NCBI RefSeq assembly: GCF_008632455.1
Contig: NZ_CP043929.1
Span: forward strand, 2,604,001-2,668,000
DNA length: 64,000 bases
Reading direction: 5' to 3'
Source: Methylomonas rhizoryzae
GTDB taxonomy: Bacteria; Pseudomonadota; Gammaproteobacteria; Methylococcales; Methylomonadaceae
Shown here in pieces: positions 51,699 through 63,343 of this stretch (within the stretch, counting starts at the first letter, position 1; each line of letters begins with the position of its first letter). Below the pieces are notes generated by a model, which was not told the origin of the DNA, made no database searches, and saw only the letters and a program-made list of their open reading frames with translations. The position numbers and the translations under genes were made by a program.

Positions 51699-52865
51699 AT
51701 GGCAGGTCGCAACCACTTATTTGTCCCCGGTCCTACCAATACCCCGCACGAAGTTTTGAGCGCGATGCACGTGCCCATGGAAGACCATCGCTCGCCGATT
51801 TTTCCCAACCTGCTGAAACCGATTCTGGCCGACCTGAAACACGTATTCCGCACCGAAGCCGGCCAATGCTTCGTTTACCCGGCCACCGGCACCGCCGGCT
51901 GGGAAGTGGCGCTGACCAACTGCTTGAACCAAGGCGATAAGGTGCTGATTTATCGCTTCGGCCAATTCGGCCATTTGTGGGCCAACGCCGCTAGAAATTT
52001 GGGTTTCGACGTGGAAATGCACGAAATCGAATGGGGCAAAGGCATCCCGCTGGACCACTTGGAAGCCCGCCTGAAAGAAGATAGCGGCCACAGCATCAAA
52101 GCGGTGTTGGCCACTCACAACGAAACCTCCACCGGCGTGACCAGCAATATTCCCGGCGTCCGTAAAGCCATGGACGCCGCCGGCCATCCGGCCTTGCTGT
52201 TCGTGGACGGCGTCAGCTCCATCGCCAGTATCGACTTTCGGATGGACGAATGGGGCGTGGACGGCGCGATCAGCGGCTCGCAAAAAGGCTTTATGCTGCC
52301 GGCCGGCTTGGCGATTTTGTGCTTCAGCCCAAAAGCCCTGGCCGCCGTCGAAACCAGCAACTTCCCGCGTTCCTTCTTTTCGCTGAAAGACATGGCCGCG
52401 TCCAACAAAGACGGTTACACCCCGTACACCCCGTCCACGCCGATGCTGCACGGCTTGAAAAAGTCTCTGGAATTACTGCTGGCCGAAGGCATGGACAACA
52501 TTTACGCCCGCCACCACCGCTTAGGCGAAGGCACCCGCCGCGCTGTGGCCGCGTGGGGCTTGAGCATTTGCGCCCAACCCGGTTTCGAATCCGACACCGT
52601 GACCGCGGTGGTAGTACCGGCCGATAAAGACGCCCGCGAGGTCATCGCTACGGCTTACCGAAAATACAACATTTCGCTGGGCGCCGGCCTGAGCGAAGTC
52701 GCCGGCAAGGTGTTCCGCATCGGCCACATCGGCGACATGAACGACGTATCCATGCTGGGCGCGATAGCCGGGGTGGAAATGGCGCTGTTGGACCACGGCT
52801 TCGACATCAAAGCCGGCAGCGGCGTCGGTGCAGCGCTGGACTACTATCGTTCCGAGTTGAAATAA
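51699..52865 (+). CDS. sgaA: Serine-glyoxylate aminotransferase
   Basis: A 388-residue class V PLP enzyme. It converts serine and glyoxylate to hydroxypyruvate and glycine in the serine cycle of formaldehyde assimilation. Seen: GRNHLFVPGPTNTPHEVLSA, PATGTAGWEVALTNCL, THNETSTGV, FVDGVSSIASIDFRMDEWGV with the PLP Asp, and the PLP-lysine region SGSQKGFMLPAGLAIL. The ATG at 51699 has AGGAGAAG upstream. No other serine-cycle gene adjoins it; presence fits a methylotroph, where the enzyme may serve glyoxylate handling beside the RuMP cycle. Confidence 0.95.
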   Translation: MAGRNHLFVPGPTNTPHEVLSAMHVPMEDHRSPIFPNLLKPILADLKHVFRTEAGQCFVYPATGTAGWEVALTNCLNQGDKVLIYRFGQFGHLWANAARNLGFDVEMHEIEWGKGIPLDHLEARLKEDSGHSIKAVLATHNETSTGVTSNIPGVRKAMDAAGHPALLFVDGVSSIASIDFRMDEWGVDGAISGSQKGFMLPAGLAILCFSPKALAAVETSNFPRSFFSLKDMAASNKDGYTPYTPSTPMLHGLKKSLELLLAEGMDNIYARHHRLGEGTRRAVAAWGLSICAQPGFESDTVTAVVVPADKDAREVIATAYRKYNISLGAGLSEVAGKVFRIGHIGDMNDVSMLGAIAGVEMALLDHGFDIKAGSGVGAALDYYRSELK

Positions 52866-52923
52866 TCCTTTGCGCTACGGCCGGACTCTCATAAGCCGAG
52901 TCCGGCCGGTTCGTTCACCGTCT

Positions 52924-53416
52924 TCAGCCCTGCTCGTTTTCGCCAACCACCGACAGGTTTTGCAGGCGCCGCTCCAATTCCAGCAGTTTTCTGTAACAGC
53001 GCACGCTAACCTCGTAATCCAACTCGGCCCGCTTTTCCGAGTAGTTGAATTGGTGGTTTTGGCTGATCAGCAAAAAACCGGTAATCAGCACCGCCTCTAT
53101 CGCCAAAACAATGCTCAGCAAATCATAGGGAAAGCTGTCGAAACGGCCCAGCAACGGGCTATCGCTTTCGTTCAGGCCTATCCACAGCGAAAACCACAGC
53201 AAATGCAGCACGATGAATAACGGCCGGCTGACGAACGCGGCCACCCGGTCGGCCAGCCGTTCCAGCCAGGTTTTGTCCGCCGCCAATTCTTCCAATGCAT
53301 ATCTGAATTCGCCCAACGCTTTATGGCAGGCGTGGTTTAGGCAAAACACCACGTCGGCCGGATTCTCGCCGCCGCACGCCGGACACTTAATGCTGGCAGC
53401 CCGATTGGCTTCGGTA

Positions 53417-53445
<29 letters not shown>
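52924..53445 (-). CDS. DUF1003 membrane protein with N-terminal zinc ribbon
   Basis: A 173-residue protein. Residues about 20-42 carry CPACGGENPADVVFCLNHAC, a zinc-ribbon-like module, then the DUF1003 domain with two membrane helices (PLFIVLHLLWFSLWIGLNES, LSIVLAIEAVLITGFLLISQ) and a C-terminal coiled coil (ELDYEVSVRCYRKLLELERR). Function unknown. Its start overlaps the glucosidase 3' end by 29 bases, so the two are co-transcribed. Confidence 0.85.
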
Positions 53446-56138
<2,693 letters not shown>

Positions 56139-56149
<11 letters not shown>

Positions 56150-56726
56150 GACTTTTCTCCGGCATACGATCCGCATCCAAGCCGGGATAACCCGCCACGA
56201 ACACCCAATCGTTAGATTTGGCCGGCCTATGACAAGCCGAACAACTGTCCTTGAAGCCTTTGGAAACATTGGTTTGCGGCTGGTCGGCGTTAAACAACGC
56301 CCACCCCCAACCTTCGCCCCAATGCCGGTTGCCGGTAAACCGCTGCCGGCCGTCTTTAACCATCACGAACCAAACCCTAGCGCGGCCCGCCCAAACCGCG
56401 CGGCCGGTCGTCAGTTCGCCGCTTTCGACCGCCCGAATTTCCTTGACCAGCACGGTACCGTCCGGAAACCGTCCGGTGCGGCGGTAGTGCCTTACCGCTT
56501 GCGGCTGCGCATATACGTCGTGAAAACCGTGGCCGGGCGCATTGAGGTCCGCCACCAGCCAAGAACCTAAATGCGTCCATTGACCGCGCACGTCGGGCGG
56601 TAGACGGATTTCGCCGTCCCTGCCGACGTAACTCCCGAAAGTAAGCGCCGACAAATCTTCCGCGATAACCGCAGTCGGCTGTACCAGCGTTACAGTCAAT
56701 AACATACCCAGTAAATTTCTATACAT
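56139..56726 (-). CDS. Exported cytochrome P460-like c-type heme protein
   Basis: A 195-residue periplasmic protein: signal peptide MYRNLLGMLLTVTLVQPTAV, then a beta-rich domain (GRFPDGTVLVKEIRAVESGE, ARVWFVMVKDGRQRFTGNRH, WGEGWGWALFNAD) and heme-binding CSACH at residues 162-166. This is the cytochrome P460/c'-beta pattern; relatives in methanotrophs oxidise hydroxylamine or bind NO, and P460 proper has a Lys-heme cross-link whose residue I cannot assign. Its 3' end overlaps the glucosidase start. Confidence 0.75.
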
Positions 56727-56846
56727 TTTGCAATCTCCCCTGTTCTAGCTAACCATCGCCGGCCGGATTCCGGTGGCTTCATCGTTTCATCGATCCAGTT
56801 TCGCCGCTCCCGGCAGACCGGCCAGTCCAAGCATATGATTTGCGGC

Positions 56847-58280
56847 CTAATCGCGGCCGATCTCCGTGCCTATCCAATGTTCGGCCGCGCGCAACGCAAA
56901 CGCGTATATCGTCAACGCCGGATTCACCCGGCTGCTGCGCGGCAACACGCTACCGTCCACCACGCTCAGATTGTCGAAACCGTGTACCCGGCCATAACCG
57001 TCTACCACCGAGCCACGCGGGTCGCACCCGCAGATCAAGGTGCCGCAGGCGTGCGCGGTACCGGTGAGCGGAATAGCTTGGCTAACGCTGAGGTACCCGG
57101 CCCGCCTCAGCACTGCACAAAAATGTTTGACCATGCCCTTATGTTCGCGTTGCGCAGCGGGCAGCCTGGCCGGGTCGTAGTCCAAGGTCGGCAAGGGCTG
57201 CTCGCTCTGTGCGTCTATTCGATTGTCTAAATGGGAACCGTCCTCGGTCTGTAGAAAAAAACCGTAAGCGAACCTGCATAAAAAACGGGCCAAAACCTTC
57301 GGCACGCAGCGCGGCAGCAACGCGGCCAACGCATCGGGGCCGAATCCCAAAGGTTGTACGCTGCTATGCGGGAAGTCGTCGTTCAGCCATAGCAAGGTCT
57401 TGCGCAAGCGGTCGGTTTTACCCACCGGCGAAAACGCCAACACCGCCGTCAACAGGTGGCGCTTGAAAAACCGCCCGACCAAACGGGCCGACGGTAATTC
57501 TTCATCCAGCCCGCTGCATTGCAAATAGGCTTGCAGCAAACGCGGCGAATGCATCGCGCCGGCCGCCAGCACCACCTGTGCGGCTGCAAACCGGCTACCG
57601 TCTTCCAGCTCCACCCCGGCGACGCGTTGCGGGCGGCCGGGCTCGCCGAGCAAGCGACGGACCGGATGACCGACCCGCACTTCAACCGCCGCTTCGGCCG
57701 GCAACTGTTGCAACAGGCTTGGCCCGTCGGCTTTCAAGCCCAGCACCGAGGCAAAACCGTCGAAATGAGCGGCCTCTTGCGGATGCTGCAAGATGCACTC
57801 GTGCAATGCCAGAGGTAACGCTGCGCTACGCCAACCGCTAGCGGACGCCTCGATGCGGCGGTCGAATTCGACCAAATCGGCCTCGACCTCGAATTGACGC
57901 ACGTCGAGCAAGGCTTCGGCTTGCCGGTAGTAAGGTTCCAGATCGGCGTAACTCAACGGCCAGCCCAAACACTGAAACCGGGGTTCGGCGCGAAATTCGT
58001 GCTCGGCAAAACGCAGTAGCGCGGCCCCGTACCATTTGGTCTTGCCGCCGGCATTGAAGTATTCGTCCGGCACCAGCCGTTTGCCGCGCCGGTCGCGCCA
58101 GGTTTGTTTGTTTTTGAATAGCCCTTGCCGGATCACTTTGTCGCAATCCAGGGTGGAACCGTCGCGCGGCAAGGCCGGACCTTTCTCCAGCACCAGCACC
58201 CGCTTGCCTGCCAAGCCCAAGCGATAAGCCGCCGCACAACCGCCGGCACCGGAACCGATCACTAAATAGTCGTACTGCAT
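56847..58280 (-). CDS. GMC-family FAD oxidoreductase
   Basis: A 477-residue glucose-methanol-choline family flavoprotein. FAD motif YDYLVIGSGAGGCAAAYRLG at residues 3-22 and LVLEKGP; GGKTKWYGAALLRFAEHEF; the C-terminal FDNLSVVDGSVLPRSSRVNP and ALTIYAFALR with the catalytic Asn, and HACGTLICGCDPRGSVVD with the His region. It oxidises an alcohol or sugar of unknown identity; membrane-bound homologues pass electrons to cytochrome c. ATG at 58280 follows AGGGGGC. It lies 64 bases from the SDR gene, likely an operon. Confidence 0.88.
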   Translation of the reverse strand: MQYDYLVIGSGAGGCAAAYRLGLAGKRVLVLEKGPALPRDGSTLDCDKVIRQGLFKNKQTWRDRRGKRLVPDEYFNAGGKTKWYGAALLRFAEHEFRAEPRFQCLGWPLSYADLEPYYRQAEALLDVRQFEVEADLVEFDRRIEASASGWRSAALPLALHECILQHPQEAAHFDGFASVLGLKADGPSLLQQLPAEAAVEVRVGHPVRRLLGEPGRPQRVAGVELEDGSRFAAAQVVLAAGAMHSPRLLQAYLQCSGLDEELPSARLVGRFFKRHLLTAVLAFSPVGKTDRLRKTLLWLNDDFPHSSVQPLGFGPDALAALLPRCVPKVLARFLCRFAYGFFLQTEDGSHLDNRIDAQSEQPLPTLDYDPARLPAAQREHKGMVKHFCAVLRRAGYLSVSQAIPLTGTAHACGTLICGCDPRGSVVDGYGRVHGFDNLSVVDGSVLPRSSRVNPALTIYAFALRAAEHWIGTEIGRD

Positions 58281-58344
58281 AATGCCCCCTGATGCCGAGC
58301 GGGAACCGGCCCGTTCGGCTCTCGCATCGTACTTGGCGCCGGTT

Positions 58345-59163
58345 TCAGCCGCCATGGTCGAAACCCGGATACAAGGTCATGCCGCCGTCCACGTACAACG
58401 TCGTGCCGGTCACGTAGTCGGCGTTGTCCGACGCCAGCCACACCGCGGCCTTGGCAATATCGTCCGGTTCGCCGATGCGGTTGTAGGGAATCAACTTCAA
58501 CAGGTCGTCCACCTCTTCCGGGGTATCGCGCGCTTCCCAATTGATCGGGGTTTTAATCGCCCCCGGAGAAATGCCGTTGACCCGGATTTTGTAGCGCGCC
58601 AATTCCTGGGCCATGGTTTTCATCAACATGCTGACCCCGCCTTTGGAGGCGGCATAGTTCACGTGCCCGGCCCAGGGAATCAAGTCGTGCACCGACGACA
58701 TGCAGATGATTTTGCCGACCGAGCTGGACAGTTCCGGCTGCGGCCCGCGCCGCATGAATTCGCGCGCGGCTTCTCTGGCGCATAAAAATTGCCCGGTCAA
58801 ATTGACCTGGATGACTTTGTTCCACTGCGCCAAACTCATGTTGACCAGCATTGCATCCTGTTGCAGACCGGCGTTGTTGACCAGTATGTCCACGCTGCCC
58901 CAATGACCTATCATCACGTCGAACATGCTCTTCACTTGATTTTCATCGCCCACGTCGGCTTTGAAGATCATTGCCTCGCCGTCGTTGGCACGGATGCGAT
59001 CGGCCAGCCGGTCGGCCTTGTCGCGGCCGTCCAGGTAATTGATCATCACTTTGGCGCCGGCATCGGCCATGGCTTGGGCCACCGCCTCGCCGATGCCGGT
59101 GTTGCCGCCGGTTACTAAAGCCCGCTGCCCTTGCAGCGGGCGAAAAATAGGATGGGTGCTCAT
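58345..59163 (-). CDS. Short-chain dehydrogenase/reductase (glucose 1-dehydrogenase type)
   Basis: A 272-residue classical SDR. Cofactor motif LVTGGNTGIGEAVAQAMADA (TGGxxGIG), DILVNNAGLQQDA (NNAG), the catalytic Ser in ICMSSVHDLIPWAG and YxxxK in NYAASKGGV, and SPGAIKTPINWE. It reduces or oxidises a hydroxy compound with NAD(P); the substrate is unknown. ATG at 59163 (MSTHPIFRPLQGQRAL) has GGAG about 11 bases upstream; upstream in-frame ATGs add an unconserved stretch. It precedes the GMC oxidoreductase gene. Confidence 0.9.
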   Translation of the reverse strand: MSTHPIFRPLQGQRALVTGGNTGIGEAVAQAMADAGAKVMINYLDGRDKADRLADRIRANDGEAMIFKADVGDENQVKSMFDVMIGHWGSVDILVNNAGLQQDAMLVNMSLAQWNKVIQVNLTGQFLCAREAAREFMRRGPQPELSSSVGKIICMSSVHDLIPWAGHVNYAASKGGVSMLMKTMAQELARYKIRVNGISPGAIKTPINWEARDTPEEVDDLLKLIPYNRIGEPDDIAKAAVWLASDNADYVTGTTLYVDGGMTLYPGFDHGG

Positions 59164-59306
59164 AAAGTTCGCTCCGAAAAATGTCATTGTCTGCATCGCT
59201 TGGCTCCGAATGAGTAGCTGATCGGCAAACCGGCTGCGCGTGATGGCGCCGATTCCCGCAGGCAAGTCGGCATAGTTACACCGCTTGCCGAACTCCCTAC
59301 CGCCAT

Positions 59307-59789
59307 CTAACGCTCCGGCAAGAAGCGCTTGCACACCCAGGCATCCAGCGACCAGGCTCCCGGCCCCTGCAGTACGCAAACCAGCAACATCAGGCCCCAA
59401 ATCTTGTGTTGCTCTATGCCTGCCGGCCCCAAGTCCGGATAGGAAATCACCGCGGCCACATTGAAAAAAAACAACAATAACGCGGCAGCTCTGCCGCAAA
59501 CGCCAAAACTCAACAGCAAAGGCCCTAGCAACTCCACCGCCGTACCCAACACAGCCGCAACATCCGGCGGCAAAAGCGGCACCTTGTATTCGTATTCGAA
59601 TAAATACAGGGTACTGTCCCAATTTCGAATTTTGGTGAGGCCCGACACCCAAAAGGCGTACGCGACCCAAGCACGCAACAATAAATTACCCAAAGGGGCC
59701 AAACCGTCCAGGCCCTTGCCCAGCCGAAACACAAACGCGCCGGGGCGCGGGGCCGGCCGGACTATCCCGGCCATACTGCGACTATTCAT
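59307..59789 (-). CDS. DoxX-family membrane protein
   Basis: A 160-residue protein with four membrane helices and the DoxX/DUF417 pattern: LLLRAWVAYAFWVSGLTKIR, VAAVLGTAVELLGPLLLSFG, AAALLLFFFNVAAVISYPDL, KIWGLMLLVCVLQGPGAWSL. DoxX proteins often accompany bufABC-type operons and may supply reducing power or copper-related export. ATG at 59789 (MNSRSMAGIV) follows TGGAGACCACAGT. It lies 99 bases downstream of bufC on the same strand. Confidence 0.85.
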   Translation of the reverse strand: MNSRSMAGIVRPAPRPGAFVFRLGKGLDGLAPLGNLLLRAWVAYAFWVSGLTKIRNWDSTLYLFEYEYKVPLLPPDVAAVLGTAVELLGPLLLSFGVCGRAAALLLFFFNVAAVISYPDLGPAGIEQHKIWGLMLLVCVLQGPGAWSLDAWVCKRFLPER

Positions 59790-59887
59790 ACTGTGGTCTC
59801 CAAAATGATTGACTCGTGCGCTACGGCGCCGACGCAACCCGCAAGCGGTATATAGCGGCCGCACGATTAACCGGCGGCGTTCGCGCC

Positions 59888-60655
59888 TTAGTGAATAAGG
59901 CATTCCACCCATAAGCCGGCCGGCATCCAACGCTGCAACGCGGCATGCACGTCGAAATCGGCCGCGCAGCCCAAGGCAAAAGTCGTGGCCTGCACCAAGG
60001 TCCAGCCCAGGGACAAAGCCAGCAAGAACTGATACTCCGCGGCCGCAAGCGGGCATATCAACACTTGCTCGCCCTGCCGGAACAGCAACAAGTGACAAGC
60101 CCCTTGCCGCCAATCGACGGTCTGCAGCGGCGCACCGGGTTGATTGCATTGCCAGATCTGATCGATCGGGTAGGGCGACGACAAAAATCGCGCACTGGGA
60201 TGCAACTTGAACGCGGCCCGCCCCAAACTCTGCGCTTCCGCAGCCAACAAAACAGTCAAGTCCATAACGCCGGCGTCGGCGGCGTGGCAAGCCTGGTGCC
60301 AGGCCCATTCCAATCTGGCGGTGTCCGGCAGATAAGGCAGCTGTTCCAAGCCCGGAAATACCGCCAACCAGTCGGAAAACTGCCTGCCGTAATCGATGAG
60401 ACTGGCGGCGCGCGGCGGCCGGCTTTGAATGAACTCCCGGGCCGCCCGGTCGAAAAATGCCTTGCCGACCAGCTTATCTACCACCGGGTACACGGCTCGC
60501 AAACTCTCGGTCAAGCCGGTCAGCGTGTTGTTGCGATAGATGGACAAGCGCTGCTGCGGAGTAAACCCGGCCGCCACGATGCCGTCCGCCGCGCCGGATA
60601 TGCCCGTCAACAATTGCCGGCTGACCTCGCGTTGCAATTCAAGCAGCCTGTTCAT
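59888..60655 (-). CDS. bufC: BufC/HvfC-type partner protein (DUF2063)
   Basis: A 255-residue protein with the DUF2063 N-terminal domain (FTPQQRLSIYRNNTLTGLTE, SLRAVYPVVDKLVGKAFFDR, FIQSRPPRAASLIDYG) and a C-terminal BufC-like region (WQCNQPGAPLQTVDWRQGAC). DUF2063 proteins bind precursor peptides and assist the DUF692 enzyme. Its start overlaps bufB by 17 bases. It is followed by the DoxX gene. Confidence 0.85.
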   Translation of the reverse strand: MNRLLELQREVSRQLLTGISGAADGIVAAGFTPQQRLSIYRNNTLTGLTESLRAVYPVVDKLVGKAFFDRAAREFIQSRPPRAASLIDYGRQFSDWLAVFPGLEQLPYLPDTARLEWAWHQACHAADAGVMDLTVLLAAEAQSLGRAAFKLHPSARFLSSPYPIDQIWQCNQPGAPLQTVDWRQGACHLLLFRQGEQVLICPLAAAEYQFLLALSLGWTLVQATTFALGCAADFDVHAALQRWMPAGLWVECLIH

Positions 60656-61511
60656 ACTCGCACTCCCTCACAGCGTCCACCCGACCGGCTTCGGCCAACA
60701 AGGTTGGTAACGGCGGCAAATTCGCATCCCATTCGATCAAGCTCGGCTTGAGACCGAAAAGGCGGCAGGCGCTGCTATACAAAGCCCACACCGCCTCGCA
60801 AACCGGGGCGTCGTGGGTGTCGATCAAAATCGCTTGACCGTCCACCCGGTTTACGCTGTGTCCGGCCAGATGAATTTCCGCTATCGGCGCCGCCTCCAAC
60901 TCGCGCAAATACACCTGCGCATCCCAGCCGTGGTTGACGCACGACACGTACACGTTGTTGACGTCCAGCAAAATCGCGCAGCCGCTGCGCCGCGCCAATT
61001 CGTTCAAAAACTGCGCTTCGCCGTAGTCGGAAAAATCGAATTGCAGATAACTGGAGGGATTTTCGATCAGAATTTGCCGGCCCAGTACATCCTGGGTTCG
61101 TAGCACCCTCTCGGTGACGTGCTGCAAAGTCGCTTCGGTATAGGGCAAAGGCAGTAAATCGTTCAGATACACCCCGCCGAACGAACTCCAGCACAAATGC
61201 TCGGAAATCAGACCGGGTTCAATCCGTGCGGCCAATTCCCGCAACTGTTGCAGATGCCGTGTGTTTAAGGGATCGACCGAGCCCAGCGACAAGCCGACCC
61301 CGTGCAAACTGATGGGGTAATCGGCGCGAACGCGTTCCAATTGGCGCAGCGGCGCCCCGCCCTTGCCGAAGTAGTTTTCGCTATGCACTTCGAACCAGCC
61401 AATAGCGGGCCGGGTTGCCAGCACCTCGGCGATATGAGCGGAGCGTAGCCCGATCCCGGCCCGCGCCGGGATCGCCACGCCATGACGCGGGGTTGAGTTG
61501 ATATGCGTCAT
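60639..61511 (-). CDS. bufB: MNIO (DUF692) RiPP-modifying enzyme, BufB type
   Basis: A 290-residue TIM-barrel multinuclear non-heme iron oxidase. Seen: GVAIPARAGIGLRSAHIAEV, WFEVHSENYFGKGGAPLRQL, SLHGVGLSLGSVDPL, LISEHLCWSSFGGVYLND, ILIENPSSYLQFD, CAILLDVNNVYVSCVNH and IAEIHLAGHSV, which carry the His/Glu/Asp iron ligands of the family. MNIOs convert Cys residues of the precursor peptide to oxazolone or thiooxazole groups. ATG at 61511 chosen; a GTG at 61520 is a possible alternative. It lies 9 bases after the bufA stop. Confidence 0.9.
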   Translation of the reverse strand: MTHINSTPRHGVAIPARAGIGLRSAHIAEVLATRPAIGWFEVHSENYFGKGGAPLRQLERVRADYPISLHGVGLSLGSVDPLNTRHLQQLRELAARIEPGLISEHLCWSSFGGVYLNDLLPLPYTEATLQHVTERVLRTQDVLGRQILIENPSSYLQFDFSDYGEAQFLNELARRSGCAILLDVNNVYVSCVNHGWDAQVYLRELEAAPIAEIHLAGHSVNRVDGQAILIDTHDAPVCEAVWALYSSACRLFGLKPSLIEWDANLPPLPTLLAEAGRVDAVRECEYEQAA

Positions 61512-61520
61512 GGCCGTCAC

Positions 61521-61796
61521 TTATTTGCTTTCCGGCGCGGTGGTGGTGCCGCCGACGATGCGCTCGCAAGTGCCTTTCGGCAAGGCGACGAACGCATCTT
61601 GCTGGCCGTCGCTCATCGAATGGCCGGCGCAGGCGTTGGACAGGGTTTTGCAGTCGTTCATGCCGGCTTTGACCACGCCGTAGCACTTTTCCATGTCCGG
61701 CTTATCGCCGGCTACAGCCTGCCCCTGCATCCCCAAAGCGCCCAAGGCGATGACGGAAGCCAAAGCGGACGATACGATGCTGTTAACGTTTTTCAT
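61521..61796 (-). CDS. bufA: BufA-type bufferin precursor (DUF2282)
   Basis: A 91-residue exported precursor: a Sec signal MKNVNSIVSSALASVIALGA ending near VAG (residue 30), then a core with four Cys at 38, 49, 56 and 77 (EKCYGVVKAGMNDCKTLSNA, CAGHSM, VALPKGTCERIVGG). This matches the DUF2282 family whose modified Cys residues chelate copper in bufferins. Modification by bufB before export is expected. ATG at 61796 has TTGGAGAACT upstream; upstream in-frame starts are unconvincing. First gene of the bufABC operon. Confidence 0.9.
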   Translation of the reverse strand: MKNVNSIVSSALASVIALGALGMQGQAVAGDKPDMEKCYGVVKAGMNDCKTLSNACAGHSMSDGQQDAFVALPKGTCERIVGGTTTAPESK

Positions 61797-62215
61797 GAGA
61801 GTTCTCCAAATAATTGATTGTTGTTTAGTCATTGTCTGCGGCCTCGCCATGCGAAACTTTCCGCGACATTTCCTGTATGGCAATCGGCGTGCCAGCCTTG
61901 GAGAAGGATAATTTATTAATTAATATCAAATAGTTAATAACCATCCACATCAAAATCCACCGGTAATTACCCGGCCCGCCGCCACCAACTACCGTGGCGG
62001 CCGTGAATATTGGTGGGAAAGGAAATGGCGATTAGCCGTGAAAATCGGTTGCCGGGCGTAGTCGGCGGTGCGGGTAAAAGCCCGGCCGGCACGGATGCGG
62101 CAATGGCCGTCCCTTGCAGCCTACAGTCCGATCTGATTCAATTGCGGCGACGGAATGCTGCCTGGTTAATCGTTTAATTTTTTGTTGGTGCGCAATAGCG
62201 CAAAGGGGATCTGTA
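61797..62215. other. Divergent intergenic region between bufA and the tautomerase
   Basis: About 420 bases. An AT-rich core at 61910-61945 (TTATTAATTAATATC) is a likely promoter area, plausibly for the bufferin operon. I do not see a clear copper-regulator palindrome. No gene is supported. Confidence 0.45.
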
Positions 62216-62611
62216 GTGCCAAGTGTGTTAATTGAAGTAAGGAGACAGTACACCCAACAGCAAGAGGTGGCGCTCATGGAAGTTGTTCACATGGCTCTCC
62301 GTGACGCTTTCAAAATCGTGCCCGGCGATAAAAACGTTCGGCTCATTGTTCACGAGCCTCACCGGTTTGCCTATCCTCCGGCCAAAGAGAACCCGGACTT
62401 TTACACCCACATCAGTATCGACGCATTCGCCGGACGCTCTCTCGATGCGAAGCGCAATCTTTACAAGGCAATAGTCAATAACCTAGAACCACTTGGCATC
62501 CCTAAAGATCACGTAAAAATTCTTCTCCGGGAGATCCCAAAGGAGAATTGGGGAATTCGTGGTGGCCAGGCTGGCTGTGATGTTGAACTGGGTTTCAAGG
62601 TTGAGGTGTAA
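62216..62611 (+). CDS. Tautomerase-family protein
   Basis: A 131-residue tautomerase-superfamily protein. The GTG at 62216 gives MPSVLIEVRRQYTQQQEV, placing the catalytic Pro directly after the initiator, and AAGGGG lies 6-11 bases upstream; the longer frame from 62114 would bury this Pro. FKIVPGDKNVRLIVHEPHRF, YTHISIDAFAGRSLDAKRNL and GIRGGQAGCDVEL follow. The family catalyses keto-enol tautomerisation or dehalogenation; the substrate is unknown. Confidence 0.8.
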   Translation: MPSVLIEVRRQYTQQQEVALMEVVHMALRDAFKIVPGDKNVRLIVHEPHRFAYPPAKENPDFYTHISIDAFAGRSLDAKRNLYKAIVNNLEPLGIPKDHVKILLREIPKENWGIRGGQAGCDVELGFKVEV

Positions 62612-62751
62612 CTCGCGCTCTAACATTGCGATCGAGAGGGGCGCTTTGCTAGCAGGGGTACTCTACAATCAACCCGACCTGCCAAAACCCCGTCGGATTA
62701 TTTTTTCGCTAGGTCTGTTAACCATCCGCACATAAAACAGGAAAAAAACCA

Positions 62752-63174
62752 ATGAGCACAGTACTGTGGGCAAATAGCCTGATCGAAGGCAATGTTGAAT
62801 CCGACCAAGCGGACAAATACGCGCTGTTCAAACACTTGGACAAGCTGGACAAGCTGTGCCGGTCGGCCGGCTTACGCCCGTTGTCGGAGATCTGCGATTC
62901 AACCGACGCGAAATACAATCTCGACGAAATCGAATTGCCGGCTGGCATGGCATCCACCGATGAGTTGATGGCCCGGGACGGCGTATGGATCGATGCACAG
63001 GCTGCGGTCCAACTTCTGGAGACTTTGCTTGCGGAAATTAAAACCAGGAAGACTCGCTTCGGCTTGTTGTCGGATAGTCACGAGGAAGTGGTAACCGAGC
63101 TTGGCGAAGCTATTGAATTCGCAAGGGCAGCAGCAAGCAAGAACGCGAGGTTTAACTTCGCGATGGTAATATAG
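62752..63174 (+). CDS. Hypothetical protein
   Basis: A 140-residue soluble helical protein, not recognised (MSTVLWANSLIEGNVESDQA, YALFKHLDKLDKLCRSAG). ACAGGAAAAAAACC upstream gives an AGGA ribosome-binding site. It contains GLRPLSEICDSTDAKYNLDE and GLLSDSHEEVVTELGEAIEF. No signal peptide or membrane helix is seen. It stands alone, 140 bases after the tautomerase. Confidence 0.75.
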   Translation: MSTVLWANSLIEGNVESDQADKYALFKHLDKLDKLCRSAGLRPLSEICDSTDAKYNLDEIELPAGMASTDELMARDGVWIDAQAAVQLLETLLAEIKTRKTRFGLLSDSHEEVVTELGEAIEFARAAASKNARFNFAMVI

Positions 63175-63343
63175 CCGTGAACTCTAACCCTTACCTCAAC
63201 GGGTTCCGGTGACTCTTCTAATGCCATTGTGCTTTGGAGTCACAATTCTCTAAGTTATACGAGACCTAGCCCCGCTCGCACTGTTCACCGCTTTTCATGT
63301 CCCCTCCCCATTTTTGTTTAACTTTAGGCCCCTAGCACAGCCA

